A DNA stretch of 64,000 bases from assembly GCF_014023275.1 (NCBI RefSeq), contig NZ_CP054698.1:4712001-4776000 (forward strand), read 5' to 3'. The notes beneath the pieces were generated by a model. It searched no databases and was not told where the DNA came from. It saw nothing but the letters and a program-made list of their open reading frames with translations. Below are positions 7,463-15,797 of the stretch, piece by piece (positions within the stretch are counted from its first letter, which is position 1; every line of letters begins with the position of its first letter). Source of the DNA: Nostoc edaphicum CCNP1411 (GTDB lineage Bacteria > Cyanobacteriota > Cyanobacteriia > Cyanobacteriales > Nostocaceae). The position numbers were made by a program, and so were the translations under genes.

Positions 7463-8560
7463 ATGTCAATAAAAAAGACGGGAGAACGCAAACGCATTGG
7501 AATTCTTACCAGTGGAGGTGATTGTTCTGGTTTAAATGCTGTGATTAGGGCTGTAGTAAATTGTGCTGTGGATACTTACGGCTGGGAGGTTTTGGGAATT
7601 CGTCAAGCGACTCTAGGATTAATGGCGCGTCCGCCACAATTCACCAAGCTGGAAGTTGATCAAGTTGACTCACTGTTAACTGCGGGTGGCACAATGTTGG
7701 GGACAACCAATAAAGGCGACCCTTTTGCCTTTCCAATGGCGGATGGAAGTTTGTGCGATCGCTCCGAAGAAATCATCGCAGGTTATCATGAGCTAGGTTT
7801 AGATGCTTTGATTGGTATCGGCGGTGATGGTAGTTTGGCAATTCTGCGTCGCCTCGCTCAACAAGGTGGCATTAATCTAGTAGGTATTCCCAAAACAATT
7901 GATAACGATATTGGCGTTACTGAACACGCTATCGGTTTTGATACAGCAGTCAATATTGCCACAGAAGCATTAGATAGGTTGCATTTTACTGCTGCAAGTC
8001 ATAGCCGAGTCATGATTTTGGAAGTAATGGGGCGTGACGCAGGACACATAGCAATATCTGCGGGAATTGCGGGGGGAGCGAACGTCATTTTAATTCCCGA
8101 AATCCCTTACACAATTGAGCATATTTGCCACAAAATTAAAGAACGCCAAGATAAAGGCAAAAACTATTGTTTGATTATTGTTTCCGAAGCAGTTCGTACC
8201 CACGATGGGGAAAATGTGACGATTACAAATCGCTTAGGTCAATCTCGATACGGTGGAATTGGCGAATATTTGGCAGATAAAATTATTGAGCACATTGGTG
8301 TAGAAACGCGAGTTACAGTTTTAGGACACATTCAACGTGGTGGAACTGCTTCACCACTAGATAGATTAGTTGCAACAGCCTTTGGCGTAGCGGCGGTTAA
8401 TCTCATTGCTGAGGGTAAATACGATCGCATGGTGACATGGCAAAATCGCCAAGTATTAAGTGTATCAATTACCGAAGCGATCGCTCAATATAGCGCTGTC
8501 GATCCCAATGGTACTTTAGTTAAAACTGCTCGTGGTATGGGCATTTATTTGGGAGACTAA
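7463..8560 (+). CDS. pfkA: 6-phosphofructokinase
   Basis: It phosphorylates fructose 6-phosphate in glycolysis. Phosphofructokinase motifs are clear: GILTSGGDCSGLNAVIR (13-29), GIGGDGS (118-124), PKTIDNDI (143-150, catalytic Asp147), and the MGRDAGHIA substrate segment. The nucleotide-site residues are Gly in GGDG with Lys144 in PKTIDND. E. coli PfkA has Gly at the latter position, and PPi-dependent enzymes pair Asp with Lys. The Gly/Lys pairing is known from ATP-dependent actinobacterial-type enzymes, so ATP use is probable but not proved by sequence. A short hairpin follows at 8575. Confidence 0.93.
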   Translation: MSIKKTGERKRIGILTSGGDCSGLNAVIRAVVNCAVDTYGWEVLGIRQATLGLMARPPQFTKLEVDQVDSLLTAGGTMLGTTNKGDPFAFPMADGSLCDRSEEIIAGYHELGLDALIGIGGDGSLAILRRLAQQGGINLVGIPKTIDNDIGVTEHAIGFDTAVNIATEALDRLHFTAASHSRVMILEVMGRDAGHIAISAGIAGGANVILIPEIPYTIEHICHKIKERQDKGKNYCLIIVSEAVRTHDGENVTITNRLGQSRYGGIGEYLADKIIEHIGVETRVTVLGHIQRGGTASPLDRLVATAFGVAAVNLIAEGKYDRMVTWQNRQVLSVSITEAIAQYSAVDPNGTLVKTARGMGIYLGD

Positions 8561-8574
8561 ACATACACGGTAGA

Positions 8575-8593
8575 GGCACAGTTATGCTGTGCC
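8575..8593 (+). terminator. Possible pfkA 3' hairpin
   Basis: GGCACAG and CTGTGCC form a perfect 7-bp stem with a TTATG loop, starting 14 bp after the pfkA stop. There is no strong U-tract after it, so termination is uncertain. Confidence 0.4.
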
Positions 8594-8813
8594 TATCAAA
8601 GTACAAAGTTTAGTAGAGTTTGATATTGCAAAGATGTTGAAAATTAAAAATCCTAGTTTTCTACGTTGGCGGTTTGGAGAATATTCTCCTGTGAATCCCG
8701 TTTGATAACTAGAGCCATACTAAATATTACAATTATTTAGATTTATCCCAGTTTAATAGTTTAAGATTTACTTGATAAATAGTTTTGTATAGTTGCTTTA
8801 AATCTAAAACAGT

Positions 8814-9251
8814 ATGAATGCACAATTAACTCTAGACGAAATCAAATCAGCACGCGAATTACTCAAAGAATATGAACCAGCAAACGAAGCCATCGATGCT
8901 GTAGAACGTCACAACGGTAATCTCGAAACCTCCTTTGAGGAACTGTGGATTGAGAAAAACGGACAATCGGCGATGGGAGTAAAAAAAATCTGGCAAACTA
9001 CATTAGATGTGTTGCGGGATGAACTTTGCGGAAATGAAGGTTTTCGGGCACGTTTGAGCGATTACACCAAAAGTCCAGAGAATGCTGTGTTACTTACGGC
9101 AGCGATTACATCCCTCATGGCTTTAGCCGCAATTCCCCTAGATCCATCGATCGCTACTATTATTATTCTCTATATCGTTAAAATCGGCTTGAATGTTTAT
9201 TGTAAGTATACCGATGTAAGTGACAAGGGAACTTTACCACCAGGGAAATAA
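8814..9251 (+). CDS. UBA-like, two-hydrophobic-segment protein (paralogue A)
   Basis: A 145-residue protein of unrecognised family, paralogous to the gene at 20804. The N-terminal 45 residues resemble a UBA/CUE-type three-helix fold: AIDAVERHNGNLETSFEEL matches the AL-x4-GN-x-E-x2-F-x2-L pattern of helices 2-3. A charged middle (VKKIWQTTLDVLRDELCGN) leads to two hydrophobic stretches (about 90-107 and 110-129), then a polar tail. This suggests a small membrane-associated protein with a cytosolic N-terminal adaptor. It is the left outer gene of the CHAT island and precedes a RelE-type toxin-antitoxin pair. No function can be assigned by homology. Confidence 0.75.
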   Translation: MNAQLTLDEIKSARELLKEYEPANEAIDAVERHNGNLETSFEELWIEKNGQSAMGVKKIWQTTLDVLRDELCGNEGFRARLSDYTKSPENAVLLTAAITSLMALAAIPLDPSIATIIILYIVKIGLNVYCKYTDVSDKGTLPPGK

Positions 9252-9506
9252 AATACAGATGCGATAACTTATTAATCTGCGCGATCGCATAATAATTACT
9301 GAAACCATTTTATATTACAGCTATTTACCTAAAAATAGCTGTAATATAACCATAATATTAGGTTTGTTAATATTTTGAGTTTTGATAATGTTTGTAAGCT
9401 GCTGGCAGAAAAATATCCAGCAGATTTTGTTCGGTGGTTAATTGCTGATTCCTCAGCAATTATAGTTGAGCGTACAATATAAAAAAGCAAGTTATCTGCA
9501 ATCTCT

Positions 9507-9695
9507 ATGGAAAAGCTCAATATTAAAGAAGAAGCTCGAAAGCTAATTGATAAGTTACCTGATAACTCAACATGGGATGACCTCATGTATGAGATTTATG
9601 TTAGGCAAGTTGTTGAAGCTGGACTTGCTGACAGTCAAGCGGGTAAAGTAATTTCCGCACAGGAAGTTAGGGCAAAATTTGGACTACCAGAGTGA
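9507..9695 (+). CDS. Antitoxin of a RelE/ParE-type pair
   Basis: A 62-residue protein directly upstream of a RelE/ParE-like toxin and overlapping it by four bases (GTGA). It is helical and charged, with the order KLNIKEEARKLIDKLP, DDLMYEIYVRQVVEAGL, and a C-terminal EVRAKFGL segment of the type that typically lies in the toxin groove. I see no classical DNA-binding motif beyond the N-terminal helices. Its role, neutralising the toxin and autorepressing the operon, is inferred from context. Confidence 0.75.
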   Translation: MEKLNIKEEARKLIDKLPDNSTWDDLMYEIYVRQVVEAGLADSQAGKVISAQEVRAKFGLPE

Positions 9696-9982
9696 AAGTT
9701 TTTTGGACAGAAACAGCCGTAGAAAACCTATCTGCAATTTATACTTACATTGCCCAGAATTCATCTCAGTATGCAACCAGGATTATTGACCGTATAACCA
9801 AACGTTCCCAGCAGCTTGCGAATTTCCCTCTATCTGGTCGAATTGTACCAGAGTTTGAAACCGAGCAAATTCGAGAAGTCATTGAAGGTTCATATCGAAT
9901 TATCTATTACATCAAACCCGAACAAATTGATGTACTTGCTGCTATACATGGGTCACAGGAAATTACACCAAGTATAGAATGA
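9692..9982 (+). CDS. RelE/ParE family toxin
   Basis: A 96-residue protein with the RelE/ParE fold: FWTETAVENLSAIYTYIA at the N-terminus, the family-typical LANFPLSGRIVPEF turn, then IREVIEGSYRIIYYI and VLAAIHGSQ. The R-x-[IV]-x-E-x-YRIIY strand is diagnostic. It starts at GTG 9692, overlapping the antitoxin stop by four bases. ParE toxins poison gyrase and RelE toxins cleave mRNA; the sequence alone does not decide which applies here. It ends before an HIP1-rich spacer separating it from the convergent CHAT gene. Confidence 0.85.
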   Translation: MKVFWTETAVENLSAIYTYIAQNSSQYATRIIDRITKRSQQLANFPLSGRIVPEFETEQIREVIEGSYRIIYYIKPEQIDVLAAIHGSQEITPSIE

Positions 9983-10175
9983 ATAGCGATCGCCATGTCA
10001 AAACGCCAAAACGCGATCGCACCTCTCCACAACTCAAATGCGATCGCACTCCACAAATCTTCCCGTCATTGCGAGGAGGAACGAGGAAGCAATCGCAATA
10101 TCTTCAACACCCAACGAGTCTATGCGATCGCACCTCTTCACAACCCAAATGCGATCGCACATCGCCCATATCCCT
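9983..10175. repeat. HIP1-bounded direct duplication
   Basis: A 37-bp unit that begins and ends with GCGATCGCAC occurs at 10013-10049 and 10124-10160 with two mismatches. Between the copies is CGTCATTGCGAGGAGGAACG...GCAATCGC (about 10065-10097), which resembles a palindromic repeat widespread in bacterial genomes. Five HIP1 octamers occur in about 175 bp. The region lies between convergent genes and is read through by spurious ORFs. Confidence 0.65.
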
Positions 10176-13100
10176 CTACTCCGGTAAACTCTCTAAAATC
10201 TCCCGCGCTACCGTAGCCATATATTCATCCTGATACTCTACAAATATCTCCAACGCTGTCTGCAAATTAGCCCTAGCTTCTGCGTAATTCTCCTCTGCTT
10301 GTGCCAGCAATCCTAATGTTGCGTAAGTCCTAGCACAGAAGTAGCGATCGCCAAATTCGATATTGATTTCCAGGGCTTGTTGATAATAATCCCGTGCCTG
10401 GTCGTATTCCCGCAATTCTTGGGCAACCCTTCCCAACTGGTGGTAAGTGCTAGCACAGGAGTAGCGATCGCCAAATTCGATTTTGATTTCCAGGGCTTGT
10501 TGATAATAATCCCGTGCCTGGTGGTATTCCCGCAATTCTTGGGCAACCCTTCCCAACTGGTGGTAATTCCTAGCACACTCATAGCGATCACCAAATTCGA
10601 TATTGATTTCCAGGGCTTGTTGATAATAATCCCGTGCCTGGTGGTATTCCCGCAATTCTTGGGCAACGATTCCCAACTGGTGGTAAGTCCTAGCACAGGA
10701 GTAGCGATCGCCAAATTCGATTTTGATTTCCAGGGCTTGTTGATAATAATCCCGTGCCTGGTCGTATTCCCGCAATTCTTCGGCAACGATTCCCAACTGG
10801 TGGTAAGTGCTAGCACAGGAGTAGCGATCGCCAAATTCGATATTGATTTCCAGGGCTTGTTGATAATAATCCCGTGCCTGGTCGTATTCCCGCAATTCTT
10901 GGGCAACGATTCCCAACTGGTGGTAAGTCCTAGCACAGGAGTAGCGATCGCCAAATTCGATATTGATTTCCAGGGCTTGTTGATAATAATCCCGTGCCTG
11001 GTCGTATTCCCGCAATTCTTGGGCAACCCTTCCCAACTGGTGGTAGGTGGTTGCTAAAGAATACTTGATTTGTGTTGTTTCTACGCCTTGGAGTTGTTGG
11101 AATAATTCGAGAATCCGCAGAGAGGATGCTTTGGCTTGGGGATAATTTTGTGTTTGTAAATAACAATTAGCAAGCGTACCGATTACCATGACAATTTCCA
11201 AACCTATTTCACCTGTTCTAATTTCTCGTGGATAAGCGACTTGTGCGTTACAAACAAATTCCGACAGTTTCAAACTACTTGAAATATCATTAGTTAAGTT
11301 TAAGTATTTATCCAAGCAAAAGAAAATATAAATAGTTTCTTGTTTTTTTAAACAAATCTGCAAGGCATTATATAAGTTTTCATATTCCAGCCGACAGGAT
11401 AAAATCCCAATCTGCCGTTCTTCTGGTTCCTTCGATTCAATGTAGCTATTGTAATAACGAGCTAAACCGATATAGTGGTTTTTAAAACCCTCCCGCAAGG
11501 CTTCGCGGGTAGCTGCATCTAGTTCTGCTAATTTTGCTTTGAGAAAGAAGGGAAAAACAGGTTGAATTTGTAATAACTTTTCTTCCCCTCTTCTCGCAGG
11601 AGAGGGGTTAGGGGAGAGGTCAGAAAGCAAACCCCAATTTATCGCTTCTTGAATTGCCCCATCAAACTTATCAAAATCATAATCTTGAAACGGCTCTAAC
11701 TTCTGTAATTCCTTAGCATAATTAGGAATACCAACCCGCCAAATAAACCCACTAAAGGGAGCTAAACATAATAATAACTTCTGAGCATCCGGCGACAAAT
11801 TACTATGAGAATATTCCACACATTTAAGAATACTCTGGGTTTTATCCTCACTTCCCGTATCTAAATTAATATCTGCTGCTGCTAACTTTGCCAAAATTTC
11901 CTGAGATGACAGATTTTTCAAATTAGCTAACACCACTTCCATCGCCAACGGATACCCTGCTAACACCTTCATCAATTTCCGAAAATCCTCATCTTCCCGA
12001 ATCTTTGCTATCTTCTTTTCATCCCCCACATTCCGTTCTAAAATCTTATTGGATAACTCCGTCCTCGCTTCTGCATCTAATCCTTGCAACTTATAAATAT
12101 TCTGCTTAAAAGCGCCTTGCAACCAACTTTCATCACTGCGAGAACCTAAAATTACCCGCGTTTCTCCCCCTACCAACCGCGTCAAAAAATCTTGCAGTTG
12201 CTTTTGCTCGGCTGTCGGTAAAGTATTTTGAATCGCTAAAGCTTGTCCCGTCACCGACTCCAAATTATCCAACATTAAAATATGAGATTCTGACCGTAAT
12301 TTAGCCAAAAGTTTCTGCATCTGAGCAGTTAAATTCATCGCTTGAAAATTCGCAAGCTCAAACTTTTTATATACACGCTTGCCAATCTCAAATAAAATCT
12401 GTGTCAGCGTCCAAGCTTTTTCATCATAACCAAAATAAAATATCTCTGGTGCAAAGTTCGTCGTCTGCCACCAACTACGCAAATAATTTAACAGCGTAGT
12501 TTTCCCCGTTCCTCCCATTCCCTGCAACAGCAAAATATTATGACGAAATAAAGCCTTCTCAATCTTCAAAATCTCCAAGTCTCGCCCAATAAATCCATAT
12601 TCTGGCGGCGTATATTGATATAAATTACCCAACTTCTCAAAATACTCTTCCTCTTCCTCTGCTCTAAATTGACGCAAATTCAAATTTACCTGTTGGTTAC
12701 TATAAACTACAGGCAAAAGCCAATCTTCTAAATCAATATTGGTATTAAAATAAGCCTTCCGCGTCTTATTATTAAATAACTCCCTTCTCCCCAACCGGAT
12801 AGCTTCGGTTATCTCCTTCCCCCCAAACAAGTTTTTATAAACCTGTTCCATCATCAACCGCGCCGCCGAAACAGTCACCGAATACCCCATTGCGACTACC
12901 ATTTGCATTCCCGCAGTCATCAACCGGCTACCCAAACTCGTCTCCCTTGCCTCCCCTGCTCCCCCTGCCTCCCCATCTCCTCGTACCTGCTTCCCCGACT
13001 GACAAGCATTGAGAATACAAACAGGAATCCCCTTCCCCGTCAACAAATTCGCTAATTCCCCTGCTTCTATGGGATCAGCTTTTCCCTTACTTTCCCCATC

Positions 13101-13892
13101 CAAAAACAAAAATGCTTTTACCCCCTCATAAGGTTGAATATCTTCCCGTCCCCACCTAGCTTGATAGGTATATCGGTTGCGTTTCACCCCTTCTTGAATA
13201 TCTGCATAACCCATCAACGCCCCGTGACAGTCAAAATGGATGATATGGTAATATCCCGCCCCCTTGGCCTCTAAATGCCGTTCTAAACTTTCATAAGTAC
13301 CCGGACGCAATAAGTCAATATTTACAGGCAATTGACTATTTTGAATCACCTCAATCAACGGCCGAGCAATGGTACGATAACCTACATCATGTTCCTCATC
13401 CGGTCGGGCAATTACCACCAACAAGTTAATTACCGGCGATTCTGCCATATTCGCCGCCACTGATGCCGCTTTATCAAGGCGCTTCCGTACCATTACGCAA
13501 TCTACACCCAAAGGTCGCGGCAAATCCTTATCCCGTATAGCTTCCCAGTGCAGCGCGTGAAATTCGGGACTATTACCCACTATCTCAATTTTTACCTGCT
13601 TCAGATTTCCCCGCAGTCCGCGATAATGGCTATAAGCATCAATATCAGCCTTGAAAACCTGGTTAAATAAACTTTCTCCGTAACTAGCAACACTTGTTTT
13701 CGCCGCTTCTGCTTTCTTCCCGTTTAACATGGGGTGAATCAGCCATTGCTCAAAATACCATTCGAGTTGCTGTTCTTCCTGGTGTGTAAAAGGGTCAGTA
13801 ATATTGATTGGGTATTCGCCACCATCAAAAATCAAACTTGCGGCAAAACCGTTTTCTGTTGGCTGCTTTTCCCGAATCGTGATGACTGCCAT
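10176..13892 (-). CDS. CHAT protease-STAND ATPase-TPR protein (1)
   Basis: A 1238-residue multidomain protein. It has an N-terminal helical region, then a caspase-like CHAT peptidase with the dyad His223 (HFDCHG) and Cys297 (LNACQSG). The STAND/NB-ARC-type ATPase follows: FIGRD before the P-loop GMGGTGKTT (458-466), Walker B ILMLDN, and a GSRSDE sensor. The C-terminal TPR array has about seven 40-residue units of the type AQELREYDQARDYYQQALEI, six encoded by nearly identical 120-bp DNA repeats (about 10325-11044). In related proteins the TPR part senses, ATP drives assembly and the protease is the effector; that role is inferred here. ATG 13892 is chosen over TTG 13898. It is probably the first gene of a defence or programmed-death island. 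Confidence 0.9.
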   Translation of the reverse strand: MAVITIREKQPTENGFAASLIFDGGEYPINITDPFTHQEEQQLEWYFEQWLIHPMLNGKKAEAAKTSVASYGESLFNQVFKADIDAYSHYRGLRGNLKQVKIEIVGNSPEFHALHWEAIRDKDLPRPLGVDCVMVRKRLDKAASVAANMAESPVINLLVVIARPDEEHDVGYRTIARPLIEVIQNSQLPVNIDLLRPGTYESLERHLEAKGAGYYHIIHFDCHGALMGYADIQEGVKRNRYTYQARWGREDIQPYEGVKAFLFLDGESKGKADPIEAGELANLLTGKGIPVCILNACQSGKQVRGDGEAGGAGEARETSLGSRLMTAGMQMVVAMGYSVTVSAARLMMEQVYKNLFGGKEITEAIRLGRRELFNNKTRKAYFNTNIDLEDWLLPVVYSNQQVNLNLRQFRAEEEEEYFEKLGNLYQYTPPEYGFIGRDLEILKIEKALFRHNILLLQGMGGTGKTTLLNYLRSWWQTTNFAPEIFYFGYDEKAWTLTQILFEIGKRVYKKFELANFQAMNLTAQMQKLLAKLRSESHILMLDNLESVTGQALAIQNTLPTAEQKQLQDFLTRLVGGETRVILGSRSDESWLQGAFKQNIYKLQGLDAEARTELSNKILERNVGDEKKIAKIREDEDFRKLMKVLAGYPLAMEVVLANLKNLSSQEILAKLAAADINLDTGSEDKTQSILKCVEYSHSNLSPDAQKLLLCLAPFSGFIWRVGIPNYAKELQKLEPFQDYDFDKFDGAIQEAINWGLLSDLSPNPSPARRGEEKLLQIQPVFPFFLKAKLAELDAATREALREGFKNHYIGLARYYNSYIESKEPEERQIGILSCRLEYENLYNALQICLKKQETIYIFFCLDKYLNLTNDISSSLKLSEFVCNAQVAYPREIRTGEIGLEIVMVIGTLANCYLQTQNYPQAKASSLRILELFQQLQGVETTQIKYSLATTYHQLGRVAQELREYDQARDYYQQALEINIEFGDRYSCARTYHQLGIVAQELREYDQARDYYQQALEINIEFGDRYSCASTYHQLGIVAEELREYDQARDYYQQALEIKIEFGDRYSCARTYHQLGIVAQELREYHQARDYYQQALEINIEFGDRYECARNYHQLGRVAQELREYHQARDYYQQALEIKIEFGDRYSCASTYHQLGRVAQELREYDQARDYYQQALEINIEFGDRYFCARTYATLGLLAQAEENYAEARANLQTALEIFVEYQDEYMATVAREILESLPE
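10325..11044. repeat. Six tandem 120-bp repeats in TPR-coding DNA
   Basis: Six consecutive 120-bp units differ at only a few positions each; for example GTAGCGATCGCCAAATTCGA recurs in register. They encode 40-residue TPR units in the CHAT protein. Nucleotide identity this high, synonymous sites included, indicates recent unit expansion or gene conversion. Long spurious ORFs appear in the other frames because 120 is a multiple of three. Confidence 0.92.
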
Positions 13893-14055
13893 ACACAAGT
13901 TAGCTCAACGTAAATACCAGGATATATTTATATACTTACGCATAAACTCCAATTCCAGGAAATTGTCGCTAAATTTACGAGAAAAACCTCTGTTTCCCAT
14001 CGAAAGCATTTTAATTTCTTTCTCCATTGATGTGCATTTTTGTCAAGACCAGTTT

Positions 14056-14148
14056 CAATGCTGTTCGGTTAAGGCAAGAGACGCGATGAATCGCCGTCTC
14101 TACAATAATTAGTCTTTTGTAGAGACGGCGATTTATCGCGTCTTGCCC
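14056..14148. mobile_element. MITE-like element, copy 2 (truncated)
   Basis: The left end CAATGCTGTTCGGTT matches the left terminal repeat of the 142-275 element at 14 of 15 positions. The internal hairpin is well preserved: GGCAAGAGACGCGATG...GTCTCTAC pairs with GTAGAGACGG...CGTCTTGCC across an AATAATTAGTCTTTT loop. The right terminal repeat is missing and is replaced by a GCCCAATGCCCCATG string. It lies between a CHAT gene and the M14-like gene. Confidence 0.6.
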
Positions 14149-14161
14149 AATGCCCCATGCT

Positions 14162-15289
14162 CTAACTAACAATTCCCAATACAAACTCACCTTCATTTAC
14201 AGCTTGATTAGTTGCGACATCATAAACTAATCCATTATGTTGAGCGCAGACATCAATTACACTGGGTAGCTTACCTTCTTTATTAAAACTGAGAATTTGA
14301 TACAATTTTTCTCCAGCTTTTACTGAGCTACCCAATTCTATTCTGGATTGAATCATGCCACCTGCGATCGCATAATATTTTTTTCGGTTGCTGCTAGATG
14401 CAAAAGTCATCTCATGGGTTTTTGTGTCATCCGATAAATTAGGACTTTGTAGTACACCTTTTTGCACTAAATAATTTTTCACACCCCGTACACCTTTAGC
14501 GACTGAATCAGGGTTTATTTGCATTCCTGTTCCTAATTCTAGTGTCCAAGCTTCCACATCAAACTTGATTTCTCTACCAAACTCTTTAAAACAAGCTTCC
14601 AGGGCTAACCAAGGTTTGATAAAAGCTTCATCAAAAGCATCACCATCGTATTTATCAAGCAATATTCCGAAATCGAGTAGAAAGTATTTTGCACTGTCTT
14701 CTCGATTTTGGAAGTAATAAATATAGTCTAATGCTTGATTGGTAGAACTGTGTAAATCAATTAAGTAGTCTGCATCTAAACTCAGGTTTTGTAACTTGTA
14801 GGCAAAAAGCTCAGTGTAGGGAACACCATTTGAAGAATTAATTTTTTCTAAAATTTTCGCAAAATTTTGCTTAATTATAGTTAGATAATTTTGTCGAATG
14901 ACCTTTAGATCACTATGAAGTTGAGATTTAGTAAAAGCTACTAAATCATCAGCTTCTTTCTCGTAGTCCCAAAATATGCGATTCCAGTCTTTGGCTTCGT
15001 AAATGCAGTAACGTCCAGGGGAAAAATGATGAGCGCGTTCATTTGTCCCCATTGGGTTACAAACGGGAACTAACCAAATTTCTCCAGCTAAATCTGTATC
15101 ATTTATTGTTAATAAAAACTCAATTAGCTGGTGAATAACGGCATTACCAGCAATTTCTGCACCGTGCAGATTAGATTGAATGTATACCTTTTGACCAGGT
15201 TGAGCGCCGATGAATTTGTATAATTGTAAGTATAGGCGATCGCCCGAAGCCATTTGACGTAATACAATGCTTTCAATAACTGGCAGCAT
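14162..15289 (-). CDS. M14-like metallocarboxypeptidase, AstE/aspartoacylase family
   Basis: A zinc hydrolase of the succinylglutamate desuccinylase / aspartoacylase branch of M14, 375 residues. The zinc ligands are visible in NLHGAEIAGN (H-x2-E) and later in DLHSS. CNPMGTNERAHHFSPGR supplies the family's substrate-binding Asn/Arg segment. Catalytic glutamate is probably in the WTLELGTGM segment. The C-terminal 100 residues form the small beta domain typical of this branch (YAIAGGMIQSRIELGSSVKAG in part). It lies inside the CHAT island on the same strand as the first CHAT gene; whether it processes something in that system is unknown. Confidence 0.82.
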   Translation of the reverse strand: MLPVIESIVLRQMASGDRLYLQLYKFIGAQPGQKVYIQSNLHGAEIAGNAVIHQLIEFLLTINDTDLAGEIWLVPVCNPMGTNERAHHFSPGRYCIYEAKDWNRIFWDYEKEADDLVAFTKSQLHSDLKVIRQNYLTIIKQNFAKILEKINSSNGVPYTELFAYKLQNLSLDADYLIDLHSSTNQALDYIYYFQNREDSAKYFLLDFGILLDKYDGDAFDEAFIKPWLALEACFKEFGREIKFDVEAWTLELGTGMQINPDSVAKGVRGVKNYLVQKGVLQSPNLSDDTKTHEMTFASSSNRKKYYAIAGGMIQSRIELGSSVKAGEKLYQILSFNKEGKLPSVIDVCAQHNGLVYDVATNQAVNEGEFVLGIVS

Positions 15290-15377
15290 GAAACAACTCG
15301 GTGATGATTTGAGTAAATTATCGCTGTATCTGTACTGAATTAAAAGCTTAGTCCAATAGAATTTGCTGATTAACCAG

Positions 15378-15709
15378 AGTTTTACCCCACCCTAACCCTC
15401 CCCTTGGAAAGGGGAGGGAACTAGATTTTTCGGTTTCCCCCCTTTATAAGCTACGGTGTATACACAAGTCCTAAAATCCTTGCCTGGTAAGATGCAAGCC
15501 TTAGTAGGCAAGTTTTTGAGCTTATCAAGCTGATTATCAATAGTGTTAGCTTATTGATAGAGGTTTAACGGAAAATCAAGGATTTTAAAAATAATTTTCC
15601 GTTCTTTTCCCTCTATTTGATTCTCAACCCGACTTGTGTATACACGGTAGCCTTTATAAGGGGGGATTAAGGGGGGTAATTCGACACACGGCTTGCGTGG
15701 CGGGGTGGA
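15378..15709. repeat. Mosaic palindromic repeat interrupted by a MITE
   Basis: The gap 15290-15797 has a hairpin CCCTCCCCTTGG-AAAGGGGAGGG (about 15396-15418), then CCCCCCTTTATAAG, and after the MITE the continuation GGGGGGATTAAGGGGGG and a GCTTGCGTGGCGGGGTGG end. Removing the 200-bp MITE and one target copy restores a continuous CCCCCC-TTTATAA-GGGGGG palindrome. The larger sequence is therefore an older repeat that served as the insertion target. Confidence 0.6.
15451..15650. mobile_element. 200-bp MITE with 10-bp target-site duplication
   Basis: The left terminal inverted repeat is CTACGGTGTATACACAAGTC (15451-15470). The right end (15631-15650) is its reverse complement with one mismatch. 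A perfect direct repeat, CCTTTATAAG, flanks it at 15441-15450 and 15651-15660. The element is exactly 200 bp and has no ORF. Subterminal AAAATCCTT and AAGGATTTT strings are also inverted. The sharp boundaries and intact target duplication suggest fairly recent movement by a transposase acting in trans. Confidence 0.85.
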
Positions 15710-15797
15710 GTTCTTCAGGTTTAACAAGTAATCAGCTAACCTCTGCGTGAATTACTAAGATAAGGTAGCATCACATTAACCAGTGTTGGCAATAGCT

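Noticed and set aside
9979..10233. ORF of KCDRT-type repeats
   Set aside because: It is read from HIP1 octamers and a duplicated intergenic segment and overlaps the end of the CHAT gene.
10377..11057. Long ORFs in other frames over the first TPR array
   Set aside because: They exist because the 120-bp repeats keep frame on all strands; their sequence is a translation shadow of the CHAT gene.
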